From Pseudomonadota bacterium (lineage in GTDB: Bacteria > Pseudomonadota > Alphaproteobacteria > Caulobacterales > Caulobacteraceae): a stretch of 19,669 nt of DNA. The stretch is from the NCBI GenBank assembly GCA_023433655.1, contig JAEYUE010000294.1, positions 1 to 19,669 on the forward strand. The letters are read 5' to 3'. The translations under genes were made by a program, and so were the position numbers. Positions within the stretch are counted from its first letter, which is position 1. Each line of letters opens with the position of its first letter. Of the stretch, positions 1 through 7,231 are shown one piece after another. Under the pieces are notes generated by a model. That model worked only from the letters and a program-made list of their open reading frames with translations, was not told the DNA's origin and ran no database searches.

Positions 1-1884
1 CTGGTCGACGGCCAGGGCAATTTCGGCAACATCGACGGCGATAGCGCCGCCGCCATGCGCTACACCGAGTGCAAGCTGACGCCCGCCGCCGTCCTGCTGA
101 TGGAGGGCATCGACCAGCACGCCGTCGACTTCCGCGCCACCTACGACGACCAGGACGAGGAGCCGGTCGTCCTTCCCGCCGGCTTCCCCAATCTGCTGGC
201 CAACGGCTCGTCGGGCATCGCCGTCGGCATGGCCACCTCGATCCCGCCGCACAACGTCGGCGAGCTGATCGACGCCTGTCACCTGCTGCTCGAACGCCCC
301 GACGCGACCACGGAGGAACTGGTCCAGATCGTCCCCGGGCCCGACTTCCCGACCGGGGGCGTCGCCGTCGAGGGCCATGCCTCCCTCCTCGACGCCTATG
401 AGACCGGCCGCGGCGGCGTCCGTCTGCGCGCCCGCTGGGAGACCGAGGACCTCGGCCGCGGCGTGTGGCGCATCGTCGTCACCGAAATGCCCTACCAGGT
501 GCAGAAGTCGAAGCTGATCGCCGACCTCGCCGACCTGATCGAGACCAAGAAAGCCCCGCTGCTGGCCGACGTCCGCGACGAGTCGGCCGAGGACATCCGC
601 CTGGTGCTGGAGCCGAAGTCGCGCACCATCGAGCCCGAGGTGCTGATGGAGAGCCTGTTCAAGCTCTCCGACCTCGAGGTGCGCTTCCCGGTCAACATGA
701 ACGTGCTCGACGCCACCGGCACGCCGCGGGTCATGGGGCTGAGGGCCTGCCTGCAGGCCTTCCTCGATCACCGCCGCGAGGTGCTGGTGCGCCGCGCCGG
801 CTGGCGCATCGAGCGGGTCGAGAAGCGCCTGCACCTGCTGGAAGGCCTCAGGATCGTCTTCCTCAACCTGGACGAGGTGATCCGCATCGTCCGCGAGGAA
901 GAGCAGCCCAAGGCCGTGCTGATCGCCCGTTTCGGCCTCAGCGAGGCCCAGGCCGACTATGTCCTCGACACCCGCCTGCGCCAGTTGGCGCGGATCGAGG
1001 AGATGGCGATCGAGAACGAATTCAAGGAGCTGTCCGACGAACTTGCGGCCCTGCAGTCGCTGTCGTCCTCGCCGGCCAAACAGTGGAAGCAGGTCGGCAG
1101 GGATCTCGAGGCGGTGCGCAAGGCCCTGCTGTCGCCGCGTCGCACCACCATCTCCGAGCCGGTCGACAGCGCCGCCATCGCCTCCATCGAGGCCTTCATC
1201 CCGCGCGAGGCCATCACCGTCATCCTGTCGGAACGCGGCTGGATCCGCGCCCAGAAGGGCAAGGTCGACGACCCCTCCGAACTGAAGTTCAAGGAGGGCG
1301 ACAGCCTCGCCTTCCTCGTGCCGGGCTACACCACGGACAAGCTGCTGGTCGCCGCCTCCGACGGCCGCATCTTCACCGTCGGGGCCGACCGGCTGGCATC
1401 GGGCCGCGGCCATGGCGAGCCGCTGCGCCTGATGATCGACCTCGACGAGAAGGCCGACATCGTCGCCCTGCTGGCCCACCAGCCGGGCGCGAAGCTGCTG
1501 GTCGCCTCGAAGGCCGGTTACGGCTTCATCGCCCCCGAGGACGACCTGCTGGCCCAGAAGCGCGGCGGCAAACAGGTGCTCAACGGCGAGATGCTGGCCG
1601 CCCTGCGCGTCGCCGGCGACCACGTCGCCACCATCGGCGACAACATCAAGGCCCTGGTCTTCAAGGTCGACGAACTTCCCGAGATGGGCCGCGGCAAGGG
1701 CGTCAAGCTGCAGTCCTACAAGCAGGGCGGCCTCGCTGACGTCACCACCTTCAACGCCGAGACCGGCCCTGAATGGGTCGACGGCGGCGGCCGTCGCCGC
1801 CAGTGGCCCGACTGGAAGGACTGGCTCGGCAAGCGCGCCCAGGCCGGCCGCCAGGGCCCACGGGGGCTGAGAAGGTTCCGGTGA
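1..1884 (+). CDS. parC: DNA topoisomerase IV subunit A (ParC), 5'-truncated by window edge
   Basis: ParC is the DNA-cleaving subunit of topoisomerase IV, which decatenates daughter chromosomes with ParE. The frame is open from base 1, so the true start lies upstream. The first residues visible read LVDGQGNFGNIDGD, followed by MRYTE, whose Tyr (codon at 61-63) is the family's catalytic tyrosine that attacks DNA. The quinolone-resistance region just N-terminal to this is outside the window. About 627 residues remain: the rest of the winged-helix/tower breakage-reunion region, a coiled-coil segment around 760-1120, and a C-terminal beta-pinwheel. A degenerate GyrA-box-like stretch (QKRGGKQ) near 1555-1575 and the short pinwheel region favour ParC over GyrA. 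The gene ends TGA at 1882-1884 and faces a minus-strand gene 29 nt away. The alternative is GyrA, which is less likely because the canonical QRRGGKG box and the full pinwheel length are missing. Confidence 0.93.
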   Translation: MVDGQGNFGNIDGDSAAAMRYTECKLTPAAVLLMEGIDQHAVDFRATYDDQDEEPVVLPAGFPNLLANGSSGIAVGMATSIPPHNVGELIDACHLLLERPDATTEELVQIVPGPDFPTGGVAVEGHASLLDAYETGRGGVRLRARWETEDLGRGVWRIVVTEMPYQVQKSKLIADLADLIETKKAPLLADVRDESAEDIRLVLEPKSRTIEPEVLMESLFKLSDLEVRFPVNMNVLDATGTPRVMGLRACLQAFLDHRREVLVRRAGWRIERVEKRLHLLEGLRIVFLNLDEVIRIVREEEQPKAVLIARFGLSEAQADYVLDTRLRQLARIEEMAIENEFKELSDELAALQSLSSSPAKQWKQVGRDLEAVRKALLSPRRTTISEPVDSAAIASIEAFIPREAITVILSERGWIRAQKGKVDDPSELKFKEGDSLAFLVPGYTTDKLLVAASDGRIFTVGADRLASGRGHGEPLRLMIDLDEKADIVALLAHQPGAKLLVASKAGYGFIAPEDDLLAQKRGGKQVLNGEMLAALRVAGDHVATIGDNIKALVFKVDELPEMGRGKGVKLQSYKQGGLADVTTFNAETGPEWVDGGGRRRQWPDWKDWLGKRAQAGRQGPRGLRRFR

Positions 1885-1913
1885 GGGGCTCCGCCGCCGT
1901 TAGGCTCGTACGG

Positions 1914-2228
1914 CTAGAGCCAGCGCCGGTAGAAGTAGCGGTTCGCCAAGGCCGCCAGCAGCCCCGCCGCCATCACAGCGGCGACGATCCGGAGCTCGGT
2001 GGCGTAGATGTCCATGTTCCGCCTATAGGCCGCCGTGGACCCGCCAGAGAGAAGCGCGAGGGCACTGACCACCGACAGCGCGATCGACAGCGGCTCCCGT
2101 GGGCTGAGCTTGTCGGCCAGCGGGGGCGGCGCAAACGCCTGCCTCCGCAACCAGAAGCGGCTCGCGGCCATCGCGACGACCGCGACCACGACGACGGGGA
2201 AAAGCACCAGCAGTACAATGGACGTCAT
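1914..2228 (-). CDS. small multi-pass membrane protein of unknown function
   Basis: I do not recognise the family. The predicted 104-residue protein has three hydrophobic stretches, at about residues 3-22 (very Val-rich), 47-61 and 80-96. They are separated by basic or polar loops (FWLRRQ, AYRRN) and followed by a basic tail (NRYFYRRWL). The ATG at 2226-2228 is preceded by AAGGA about nine bases upstream, which supports this start. The arrangement of hydrophobic helices with positive residues between them is hard to obtain from a chance antisense frame. It lies alone, convergent with parC and divergent from lemA. The function cannot be stated from sequence. Confidence 0.65.
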   Translation of the reverse strand: MTSIVLLVLFPVVVVAVVAMAASRFWLRRQAFAPPPLADKLSPREPLSIALSVVSALALLSGGSTAAYRRNMDIYATELRIVAAVMAAGLLAALANRYFYRRWL

Positions 2229-2359
2229 CGCGCGAGGGTCCTTGGGATGCCGGGCTTTCGGGTGCCAGGTACCTCCGTGACGTCATTTTCACTATCCGCC
2301 GCCGCCCGTCATCCCCATACTCAAGCGTGGCCGGACCACGGCCGGGACTGGAGATCGTC
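2229..2359. promoter_or_regulatory. divergent intergenic region upstream of the small membrane protein gene and lemA
   Basis: These 131 nt separate two divergent starts, so promoters for both are expected here. No convincing -35/-10 pair was found. A perfect 8-bp palindrome TGACGTCA lies at 2278-2285. A GTG at 2327 is in frame with lemA but lacks the LemA-like start context. Assignment as regulatory rests on gene orientation only. Confidence 0.4.
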
Positions 2360-2938
2360 ATGCTTACGACCCTGATCGTCATCGGCGTCATCGTCGCCGT
2401 CGTCCTCTTCGTCGTCGTCGGCGCCTACAACAAGCTCGTGGCTCTCGACCAGCGCGCCGACCAGTCGTTCGCCGACGTCGACGTGCAGCTGAAGCAGCGT
2501 CAGGACCTGATCCCCAATCTCGTCGAGACGGTGAAGGGCTACGCCGCCCACGAGCGCGGCACGCTCGACGCCGTCACCCAGGCCCGCGCCGCCGCCGCCG
2601 GGGCCCACAATGTCAACGAACGGGTCCAGGCCGAGAACATGCTGACCGGCGCGCTCGGCCGCCTGTTCGCCGTCGCCGAGGCCTATCCGGACCTCAAGGC
2701 CAACACCAATTTCCAGCAACTCCAGATGGATCTGTCCGACCTCGAGAACAAGCTGGCGGCCGCCCGCCGCTTCTTCAACAGCGCGGTCAGCGAGTTCAAC
2801 GCCGTGCGCCGCCAGTTCCCGACCGTCCTGTTCGCCGCCATGGTCGGCTTTGGCTCCGACAAGCCCTTCTTCGACGTGGGCGAGACCGATCGCGCCGCCA
2901 TGACCGCCGCCCCGCCGACGGTGAATTTCCAGGCCTGA
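2360..2938 (+). CDS. lemA: LemA family membrane protein
   Basis: LemA-family proteins are membrane-anchored helical-bundle proteins facing the cell surface or periplasm; their biochemical role is not settled. The 192-residue product starts with one transmembrane helix (about residues 2-24, Val/Ile-rich). It then has the family hallmarks YNKLVALDQRAD, a DVQLKQRQDLIPNLVETVKG block, and the C-terminal ARRFFNSAVSEFNAVRRQFP block. Length is typical. I start it at ATG 2360, which has a GGAG-like site about seven bases upstream (GGGACTGGAG) and places the membrane helix at the very N-terminus. The GTG at 2327 would add 11 residues with no family support. It is followed after 7 nt by an M48 metalloprotease gene, a pairing often seen for LemA, so the two probably form one operon. 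Confidence 0.93.
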   Translation: MLTTLIVIGVIVAVVLFVVVGAYNKLVALDQRADQSFADVDVQLKQRQDLIPNLVETVKGYAAHERGTLDAVTQARAAAAGAHNVNERVQAENMLTGALGRLFAVAEAYPDLKANTNFQQLQMDLSDLENKLAAARRFFNSAVSEFNAVRRQFPTVLFAAMVGFGSDKPFFDVGETDRAAMTAAPPTVNFQA

Positions 2939-2945
2939 TCGATCC

Positions 2946-3965
2946 ATGGGCGCCGTCGGGCTCCAGACCCACATCTGGGCGAACAACACCCGGTCGATCC
3001 TGCTGCTGGCGGGCTTCCCGGTGCTGCTCGTCTTCATCCTGTACGGCGCCCAGCTGGTCATGATGGGCTTCGGCCTGCTGCCCGGCACGGGGCGGGGGCT
3101 GGGCGACGACATGGCGCTGGCCGCCTCCTGGCTGGGCTGGACGGTCCCGACCGCCCTGGTGGTGGCCGCGATCTGGTTCGCCATCGCCTACCTCGGCAAC
3201 CAGGCCATCATCGACGCCATCACGGGCGCCCGGAAGGTCGAGAGGCGGGTTGAGCCCGAGCTCTACAATCTGCTGGAAAACCTCGCCATCTCGCGCGGGA
3301 TGCGCACCCCGACCCTGCGCATGATCGAGAGCGACAGCCTCAACGCCTTCGCCACCGGCCTGCACGAAGGCCGCTACAGCGTCACCGTCACCCGCGGCCT
3401 GGTGCACGCCCTGACCCGCGACGAGGTCGAGGCCGTTCTCGCCCACGAGCTGACCCACGTCATCAACAAGGACGTGCGGACCATGGTCATCGCCTCGATC
3501 TTCGCCGGCATCATCAGCGTGCTGGCCGAGCTGGTCTTCCGGGCCCTGATCCACACCGGCGGCGGCCGCGGCCGCTCGAAGAACTCCAACGCCGGCCCGC
3601 TGATCCTCATCGGCCTCGCCTTCGCCGCCGTCGGCGTGGCCCTGGCCGTGGTCATCCGCATGATGCTGTCGCGCACCCGCGAGTTCGTCGCCGACGCCGG
3701 CGCCGTGGAGCTGACCAAGAACCCGGACGCCATGATCTCGGCCCTGCGCAAGATCGAGGGCCGCTCGACGCTGAGGGGCCCCGACGAGGTGCAGCAGATG
3801 TTCCTCGACAACCAGCCCGACGGCCGCGGCCTCGAAGGCCTGTTCGCCACCCATCCGCCGATCGGAAAGCGCATCGAGGCGCTGGTGAAATTCGGCGGCG
3901 GCATCGATCCCGGCCCGTGGGCGGGCCCGCAGGGGCAGGGGACCTCAGTCCCGTCGGCCGGCTAG
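2946..3965 (+). CDS. M48 family (HtpX-like) integral membrane zinc metalloprotease
   Basis: This is a predicted membrane-embedded zinc endopeptidase; relatives such as HtpX take part in membrane-protein quality control. The 339-residue product has hydrophobic segments at about 18-44 and 61-83. The catalytic HELTH zinc motif follows (H167, E168, H171). After two further hydrophobic segments (about 180-202 and 217-240) comes RTREFVADAGAVELT, whose E246 is the expected third zinc ligand. A THPPIGKRIEAL block near residue 299 is typical of M48. All active-site residues are present. The start is ATG 2946, seven bases after the lemA stop; its ribosome-binding site is weak, suggesting coupling to lemA translation. 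The last residues are low-complexity (Gly/Pro/Gln). Its stop overlaps the stop of the convergent bpt gene. The exact M48 subfamily is not certain, so no gene symbol is given. Confidence 0.92.
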   Translation: MGAVGLQTHIWANNTRSILLLAGFPVLLVFILYGAQLVMMGFGLLPGTGRGLGDDMALAASWLGWTVPTALVVAAIWFAIAYLGNQAIIDAITGARKVERRVEPELYNLLENLAISRGMRTPTLRMIESDSLNAFATGLHEGRYSVTVTRGLVHALTRDEVEAVLAHELTHVINKDVRTMVIASIFAGIISVLAELVFRALIHTGGGRGRSKNSNAGPLILIGLAFAAVGVALAVVIRMMLSRTREFVADAGAVELTKNPDAMISALRKIEGRSTLRGPDEVQQMFLDNQPDGRGLEGLFATHPPIGKRIEALVKFGGGIDPGPWAGPQGQGTSVPSAG

Positions 3966-4696
3966 TCCAGCCGCTCCCAGCCCAGCCGGGTCAGTTGCTC
4001 CAGCGGCCGGAACCCGGCCTTGTAGTCCATCTTCTCCGAGCCCCGGACCCAGTAGCCGAGATAGACGTAGGGCAGCCCCACCGCCTCGGCCTGCCGGACA
4101 TGGTCGAGGATGGCGAACCGCCCCAGGCTGCGCGCCTCCAGCCCGGGATCGAAGAAGCTGTAGACCATCGACAGCCCGTCCGAGAGCAGGTCGGTCAGGC
4201 AGACACCGACGAGGTCGCCGGGCCCGCCGTCCGCCGAAGGCAGCCGGTACTCGATCAGGTGGGTCCGCACCGCCGTGTCCTCGACCATGGCGACATAGTC
4301 CAGCCAGCCCATGCCGCTCATCCCGCCGCCCGGGTGTCGGGCCAGCAGGTAGCGGCGAAGCAGGTCGAACTGCTCGGTCGTCGCCTCGGCCTCGACGAGG
4401 TCCCGGCTCAGGTCGGCGTTCCGCGCCAGCACCCGCCGCTGCGACCGCGAGAAGCCGAACGCCCCGACTGGTATGCGCACCGACACGCAGGCGTCGCAGC
4501 TCTCGCAGGCCGGGCGGTAGGCGATGTTCTGGCTGCGCCGGAAGCCGGCCTGGGTCAGCTCGTCGTTGACGTGGGCCCCCTCGCTGAACGGCAGGTTGGC
4601 GAAAACCTTCCGCTCCGTCTGGCCGGGCAGATAGGGACAGGGGGCGACCGAGGTCATGTAGAAGCGCAGCTGGCGATGCGGAACGAAGCGGGTCAC
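3962..4696 (-). CDS. bpt: aspartate/glutamate leucyltransferase (Bpt; ATE-family aminoacyl-tRNA-protein transferase)
   Basis: This cytoplasmic enzyme transfers an amino acid (Leu in Bpt-type, Arg in ATE-type) from aminoacyl-tRNA to proteins with acidic N-termini, marking them for ClpS/ClpAP through the N-degron pathway. The 244-residue product matches the usual length. It shows the N-terminal domain with C20 in CPYLPGQ and the Cys cluster C64/C67/C70 in CESCDACVSVR. The C-terminal GNAT-like domain contains VYLGYWV and KMDYKAGFRPLE near the end. I start at GTG 4694-4696: tandem GAGG motifs (GAGGTGAGG, complement of 4699-4707) sit just upstream and the protein then begins TRFVPHRQLRFY as in relatives. 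The frame stays open to 4951 but the extra residues are low-complexity and overlap motB. Leu versus Arg specificity cannot be read directly. Tail-to-tail overlap with the M48 protease gene. Confidence 0.93.
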   Translation of the reverse strand: MTRFVPHRQLRFYMTSVAPCPYLPGQTERKVFANLPFSEGAHVNDELTQAGFRRSQNIAYRPACESCDACVSVRIPVGAFGFSRSQRRVLARNADLSRDLVEAEATTEQFDLLRRYLLARHPGGGMSGMGWLDYVAMVEDTAVRTHLIEYRLPSADGGPGDLVGVCLTDLLSDGLSMVYSFFDPGLEARSLGRFAILDHVRQAEAVGLPYVYLGYWVRGSEKMDYKAGFRPLEQLTRLGWERLD

Positions 4697-4780
4697 AGCC
4701 TCACCTCGCCATCCAATTCCGCCCGAATTCCGGCGACTTGCACATGTCCGTATGTGGGGCTGCTCCGCGCCCCGGCGCAA

Positions 4781-4802
4781 GCCCGACCATCGCGGGTCGG
4801 GC
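4781..4802 (-). terminator. stem-loop downstream of motB, possible intrinsic terminator
   Basis: A perfect 8-bp inverted repeat (4781-4788 and 4795-4802, GCCCGACC/GGTCGGGC) with a 6-nt loop lies 6 nt beyond the motB stop on the minus strand. Only a short T stretch (TT) follows, so it could be a weak intrinsic terminator or an mRNA 3'-end stabiliser. It also separates motB from bpt. Confidence 0.5.
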
Positions 4803-4808
4803 GGCGGC

Positions 4809-5705
4809 TCACAGGCTGGTGTCCGTCGGCAGCACCGGCGCCTCGCGCAGCAGCACGATGGCGATCCGCCGGTTGCCGGCCAGGGGGGGGGCGTCGGGGT
4901 AGAGCGGATCCGACCCCGCCTTGCCCGAGACCTGGTAGACGCGGTCGGCATCGACGCCCGCCGCCTGCAGGATGCGCCGCGAGGCGTCCGCCCGGTTGGA
5001 CGACAGCGGCCAGTCGCCCGGCGCGCTGGCCCGGTTCGAGCCGGGGGCGGACGAGGTGTGGCCGGTAATCGAGATGCGGTTGGGCAGCTGGTTGATCACC
5101 CGCGAGATGGCCCGCAGCAGCAGCTGGGCGCGCGGGTTCGGCCGGGCCGAATTGGTCTCGAACATCGACCGCCCCTCTTGGTCGACCAGCTGGATGCGCA
5201 GGCCCTCGGGGGTCTGGTCGATGATCAGCTGCTTCGACAGCTCGGCCAGCTCAGGCATCGACTGCATGGCCTGACGCAGCGACTCCGCGGCCGACGCGAA
5301 GTCGGCCGCCTCACGCCGCGCGATCTCCTCGCGCAGCTCCGCCTCGCTGGCGGCGGCGAGGTTGGAGTTCTGGCCGGCCTCCTGCGGCGCGTCCGGCGGC
5401 GCTTCCGGAGCCAGCTGGGTGATCACCGTCTGCGAACCCGAGCCCTTGGCCCCGTCGTCGCCCAGCGAGGTGCCGCCCAGGATGCCGCCCGAGCCCGAGG
5501 TCGTCGCCGACACGCTGGCCGGGGCGAAATACTCGGCGATGCCGCGCTTCTGCTCGGGATCGGTCGTGTTGATCAGCCACATCAGCAGGAAGAAGGCCAT
5601 CATGGCCGTCACGAAGTCGGCATAGGCCACCTTCCAGGCCCCGCCATGGTGCCCGTGCCCGGCGACCTTCTTGACCTTCTTGATGAGGATCGGCCGATCG
5701 CTCAT
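4809..5705 (-). CDS. motB: flagellar motor stator protein MotB
   Basis: MotB is the peptidoglycan-anchored half of the flagellar stator; with MotA it conducts ions to drive rotation. The 298-residue product begins with a basic cytoplasmic tail (KKVKKVAGHGHHGG). A single transmembrane helix follows (about 28-45) in which D30 of AYADFVTAMMAFF is the essential ion-binding aspartate. A long Gly/Ser/Ala-rich linker follows, and then an OmpA-like peptidoglycan-binding domain (about 165-290) with ITGHTSS, SSNRADASRRIL and NRRIAIVL. I chose the ATG at 5703-5705 (MSDRPILIKK), as in close relatives. ATG 5711 and GTG 5744 are in-frame alternatives, and no start has a strong ribosome-binding site. No motA is adjacent; separate motA and motB loci are known in Caulobacter. 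A C9 run interrupts the coding strand near the 3' end. Confidence 0.95.
   Translation of the reverse strand: MSDRPILIKKVKKVAGHGHHGGAWKVAYADFVTAMMAFFLLMWLINTTDPEQKRGIAEYFAPASVSATTSGSGGILGGTSLGDDGAKGSGSQTVITQLAPEAPPDAPQEAGQNSNLAAASEAELREEIARREAADFASAAESLRQAMQSMPELAELSKQLIIDQTPEGLRIQLVDQEGRSMFETNSARPNPRAQLLLRAISRVINQLPNRISITGHTSSAPGSNRASAPGDWPLSSNRADASRRILQAAGVDADRVYQVSGKAGSDPLYPDAPPLAGNRRIAIVLLREAPVLPTDTSL
4883..4891. repeat. 9-base G homopolymer (C9 on the motB coding strand)
   Basis: Nine consecutive G bases on the + strand encode part of Asp-Ala-Pro-Pro-Leu in MotB. As far as I can see by eye it is the longest homopolymer in the window. The present length keeps motB in frame. A one-base slip would replace about the last 25 residues, including the conserved NRRIAIVL block. 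Confidence 0.9.
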
Positions 5706-5852
5706 GGACATCGGGGGGACTCGCAACGCCTTGGTACGGCTCACAGTCCCGGTTCCGCGTTAAGAAGCCGTTTGCGATACCGGCTAACCAAGCCCCGATC
5801 GCTCGGGAATCGGACCTTGCCGCCGCCCCGGGGGTCGCCTAGTCGTGGCCCT
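5706..5852. promoter_or_regulatory. divergent intergenic region between motB and the flavin reductase gene
   Basis: These 147 nt separate divergently read genes and must hold the promoter of at least the + strand redox pair. Visible elements are a TTAA at 5760-5763, a CTAACC at 5785-5790, and a short stem-loop CCCGA/TCGGG at 5794-5807 with a 4-nt loop. A CTAG lies at 5839-5842. No sigma-54 (TGGCAC/TTGC) or sigma-70 pair was recognised with confidence. Confidence 0.4.
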
Positions 5853-6353
5853 GTGACGGCTCCATCCTCCCCCGACGCCTTCGACGCGACCGCTTACCGT
5901 CAGGCCCTCGGCGGCTTCGCGACCGGCGTCTGCGTGGTCACCGCCCACACCGACGAGGGGCCGTACGGCATCACCATCAACTCCTTCACCTCGGTCTCCC
6001 TGCAGCCGCCGCTGGTCCTCTGGTGTCTGGACCGGGCCTCCTGGCGCCACGACGCCTTCGCCGCCGCCGACCGCTTCGCGGTGCACATGCTGCCGGTCGA
6101 GGATCGCGAGATGTCCGACCGTTTCGCCTGGGGCGTCTGCCGCCTGTCGTCGGATGAGTTCGACAGCTCCAGCCCCGAGCCGCCGCGCCTGAAGAACGCC
6201 TTGACCCGGCTCGACTGCGTCGTCCGCGACCGGATCGTCATGGGCGACCACCTGACCATCGTCGGCGAGGTGCTGGGCTTCGAAACCCGGCCCGGCGACG
6301 CCCTGACCTACTACCGCGGCCGCTATGGCGTCGCCGCCGAACCGGACAACTGA
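5853..6353 (+). CDS. flavin reductase-like domain protein (NAD(P)H:flavin oxidoreductase family)
   Basis: The product is predicted to bind FMN and reduce flavin with NAD(P)H, either to feed a partner monooxygenase or as a stand-alone oxidoreductase. It has 166 residues, the usual single-domain length. The family pattern begins at YRQALGGFATGVCVVTAHT, followed by GPYGITINSFTSVSLQPPLVLWCL (given here as two blocks: GPYGITINSFTSVSL then QPPLVLWCL). The C-terminal GDHLTIVGEVLGFE and YYRGRYG blocks complete the fold. GTG 5853 is chosen because it places about 14 residues before the first conserved block. No Shine-Dalgarno site is obvious and there is no suitable ATG, so a weak or leaderless start is possible. 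The stop TGA forms part of the ribosome-binding site of the next gene 8 nt downstream, so the two are an operon. The partner enzyme is not visible here. Confidence 0.88.
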   Translation: MTAPSSPDAFDATAYRQALGGFATGVCVVTAHTDEGPYGITINSFTSVSLQPPLVLWCLDRASWRHDAFAAADRFAVHMLPVEDREMSDRFAWGVCRLSSDEFDSSSPEPPRLKNALTRLDCVVRDRIVMGDHLTIVGEVLGFETRPGDALTYYRGRYGVAAEPDN

Positions 6354-6361
6354 GGACAGCC

Positions 6362-7231
6362 ATGAAGATCGGCTTCGCGGGACTGGGCGTCATGGGCGCG
6401 CCGATGGCGCGGCATCTGGTCGAGGCCGGCCACGACGTCGCCGGCTTCAACCGCTCGCCGGACAAGGCGCGCGCCTGGGCCGGGGCCACGGGCGGGCGGT
6501 TCGCAGCCACGGTCGCCGAAGCGGCGGCGGAGGCCGAGCTCTTCATCCTGTGCGTCGGGAACGACGACGACGTGCGCGAGGTGGTCGCGGCCGCTCTGCC
6601 GGCGCTTCCGCCGGGGGCGATCCTTGTCGACCACACCACGACTTCGGCCCGGGTCGCCCGGGAGATGGCGGAACTGGCGGCGGGGCAGGGGGCCTTCTTC
6701 ATTGACGCCCCCGTTTCCGGCGGCCAGGCCGGCGCCGAGAACGGCCAGCTCAGCGTCATGGCCGGCGGCGACGCCTTGGCCCTTGCGCGGGTCGAACCGG
6801 CTCTGATGCACTATTCGAAGGCGGTGAAGCACATGGGCCCGTCGGGCGCGGGGCAGCTGACCAAGATGGTCAACCAGATCGCCATCGCCGGGGTGGTGCA
6901 GGGTCTCGCCGAGGCGGTTCATTTCGCCCAGACGGCCGGGCTGGACACGGACGCCGTCTACGACGCCGTGTCCAAGGGCGCGGCCCAATCGTGGCAGATG
7001 GACAACCGCTGGAAGACCGCCGCCGAGGGCCGCTTCGACTTCGGCTTCGCCGTCGACTGGATGCGCAAGGATCTCGGCCTCGTGCTCGACGAGGCGCGCG
7101 CCAACGGCGCCCATCTGGCCCTGACGGCCCTGGTCGACCAGTTCTATTCCGAGGTCCAGGCCATGGGCGGCGCCCGCTGGGACACCTCCAGCCTCGCGGC
7201 CCGCCTTCAGGCGCGGGCTCCGCGCCGCTAG
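6362..7231 (+). CDS. NAD(P)-dependent beta-hydroxyacid dehydrogenase, 3-hydroxyisobutyrate dehydrogenase family
   Basis: This family of cytoplasmic dehydrogenases oxidises beta-hydroxyacids or reduces the corresponding semialdehydes (3-hydroxyisobutyrate, tartronate semialdehyde, succinic semialdehyde and others). The 289-residue product has the Rossmann motif GLGVMG (residues 7-12). N30-R31 at the end of the second strand suggests NADP(H) preference. The substrate-binding motif DAPVSGGQAGAENG lies at 115-128, and the catalytic Lys168 with N171 in GAGQLTKMVNQI. All key residues are intact and length is normal. ATG 6362 has GAGGA about seven bases upstream, overlapping the flavin reductase stop, so it is co-transcribed with that gene. 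The substrate cannot be decided; the flavin reductase partner does not settle it. Its stop overlaps that of the convergent TadG-like gene. Confidence 0.93.
   Translation: MKIGFAGLGVMGAPMARHLVEAGHDVAGFNRSPDKARAWAGATGGRFAATVAEAAAEAELFILCVGNDDDVREVVAAALPALPPGAILVDHTTTSARVAREMAELAAGQGAFFIDAPVSGGQAGAENGQLSVMAGGDALALARVEPALMHYSKAVKHMGPSGAGQLTKMVNQIAIAGVVQGLAEAVHFAQTAGLDTDAVYDAVSKGAAQSWQMDNRWKTAAEGRFDFGFAVDWMRKDLGLVLDEARANGAHLALTALVDQFYSEVQAMGGARWDTSSLAARLQARAPRR

Noticed and set aside
1..1884. parC lacking its N-terminus could be a truncated pseudogene
   Set aside because: The frame is open to the first base and starts in the middle of a conserved motif, so the window edge, not a mutation, explains the truncation.
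2321..3854. Minus-strand frames opposite lemA and the M48 protease gene
   Set aside because: The translations are repetitive Gly/Asp/Val/Gln-rich shadow sequences. LemA and the HELTH protease on the + strand explain the region.
4697..4951. N-terminal extension of bpt
   Set aside because: The extra residues are low-complexity and overlap the motB 3' end and the stem-loop. GTG 4694-4696 has tandem GAGG sites and gives the family-length protein.
4752..5852. N-terminal extension of the flavin reductase frame
   Set aside because: The frame is open but antisense to motB and low-complexity. The flavin reductase family begins just after 5853.
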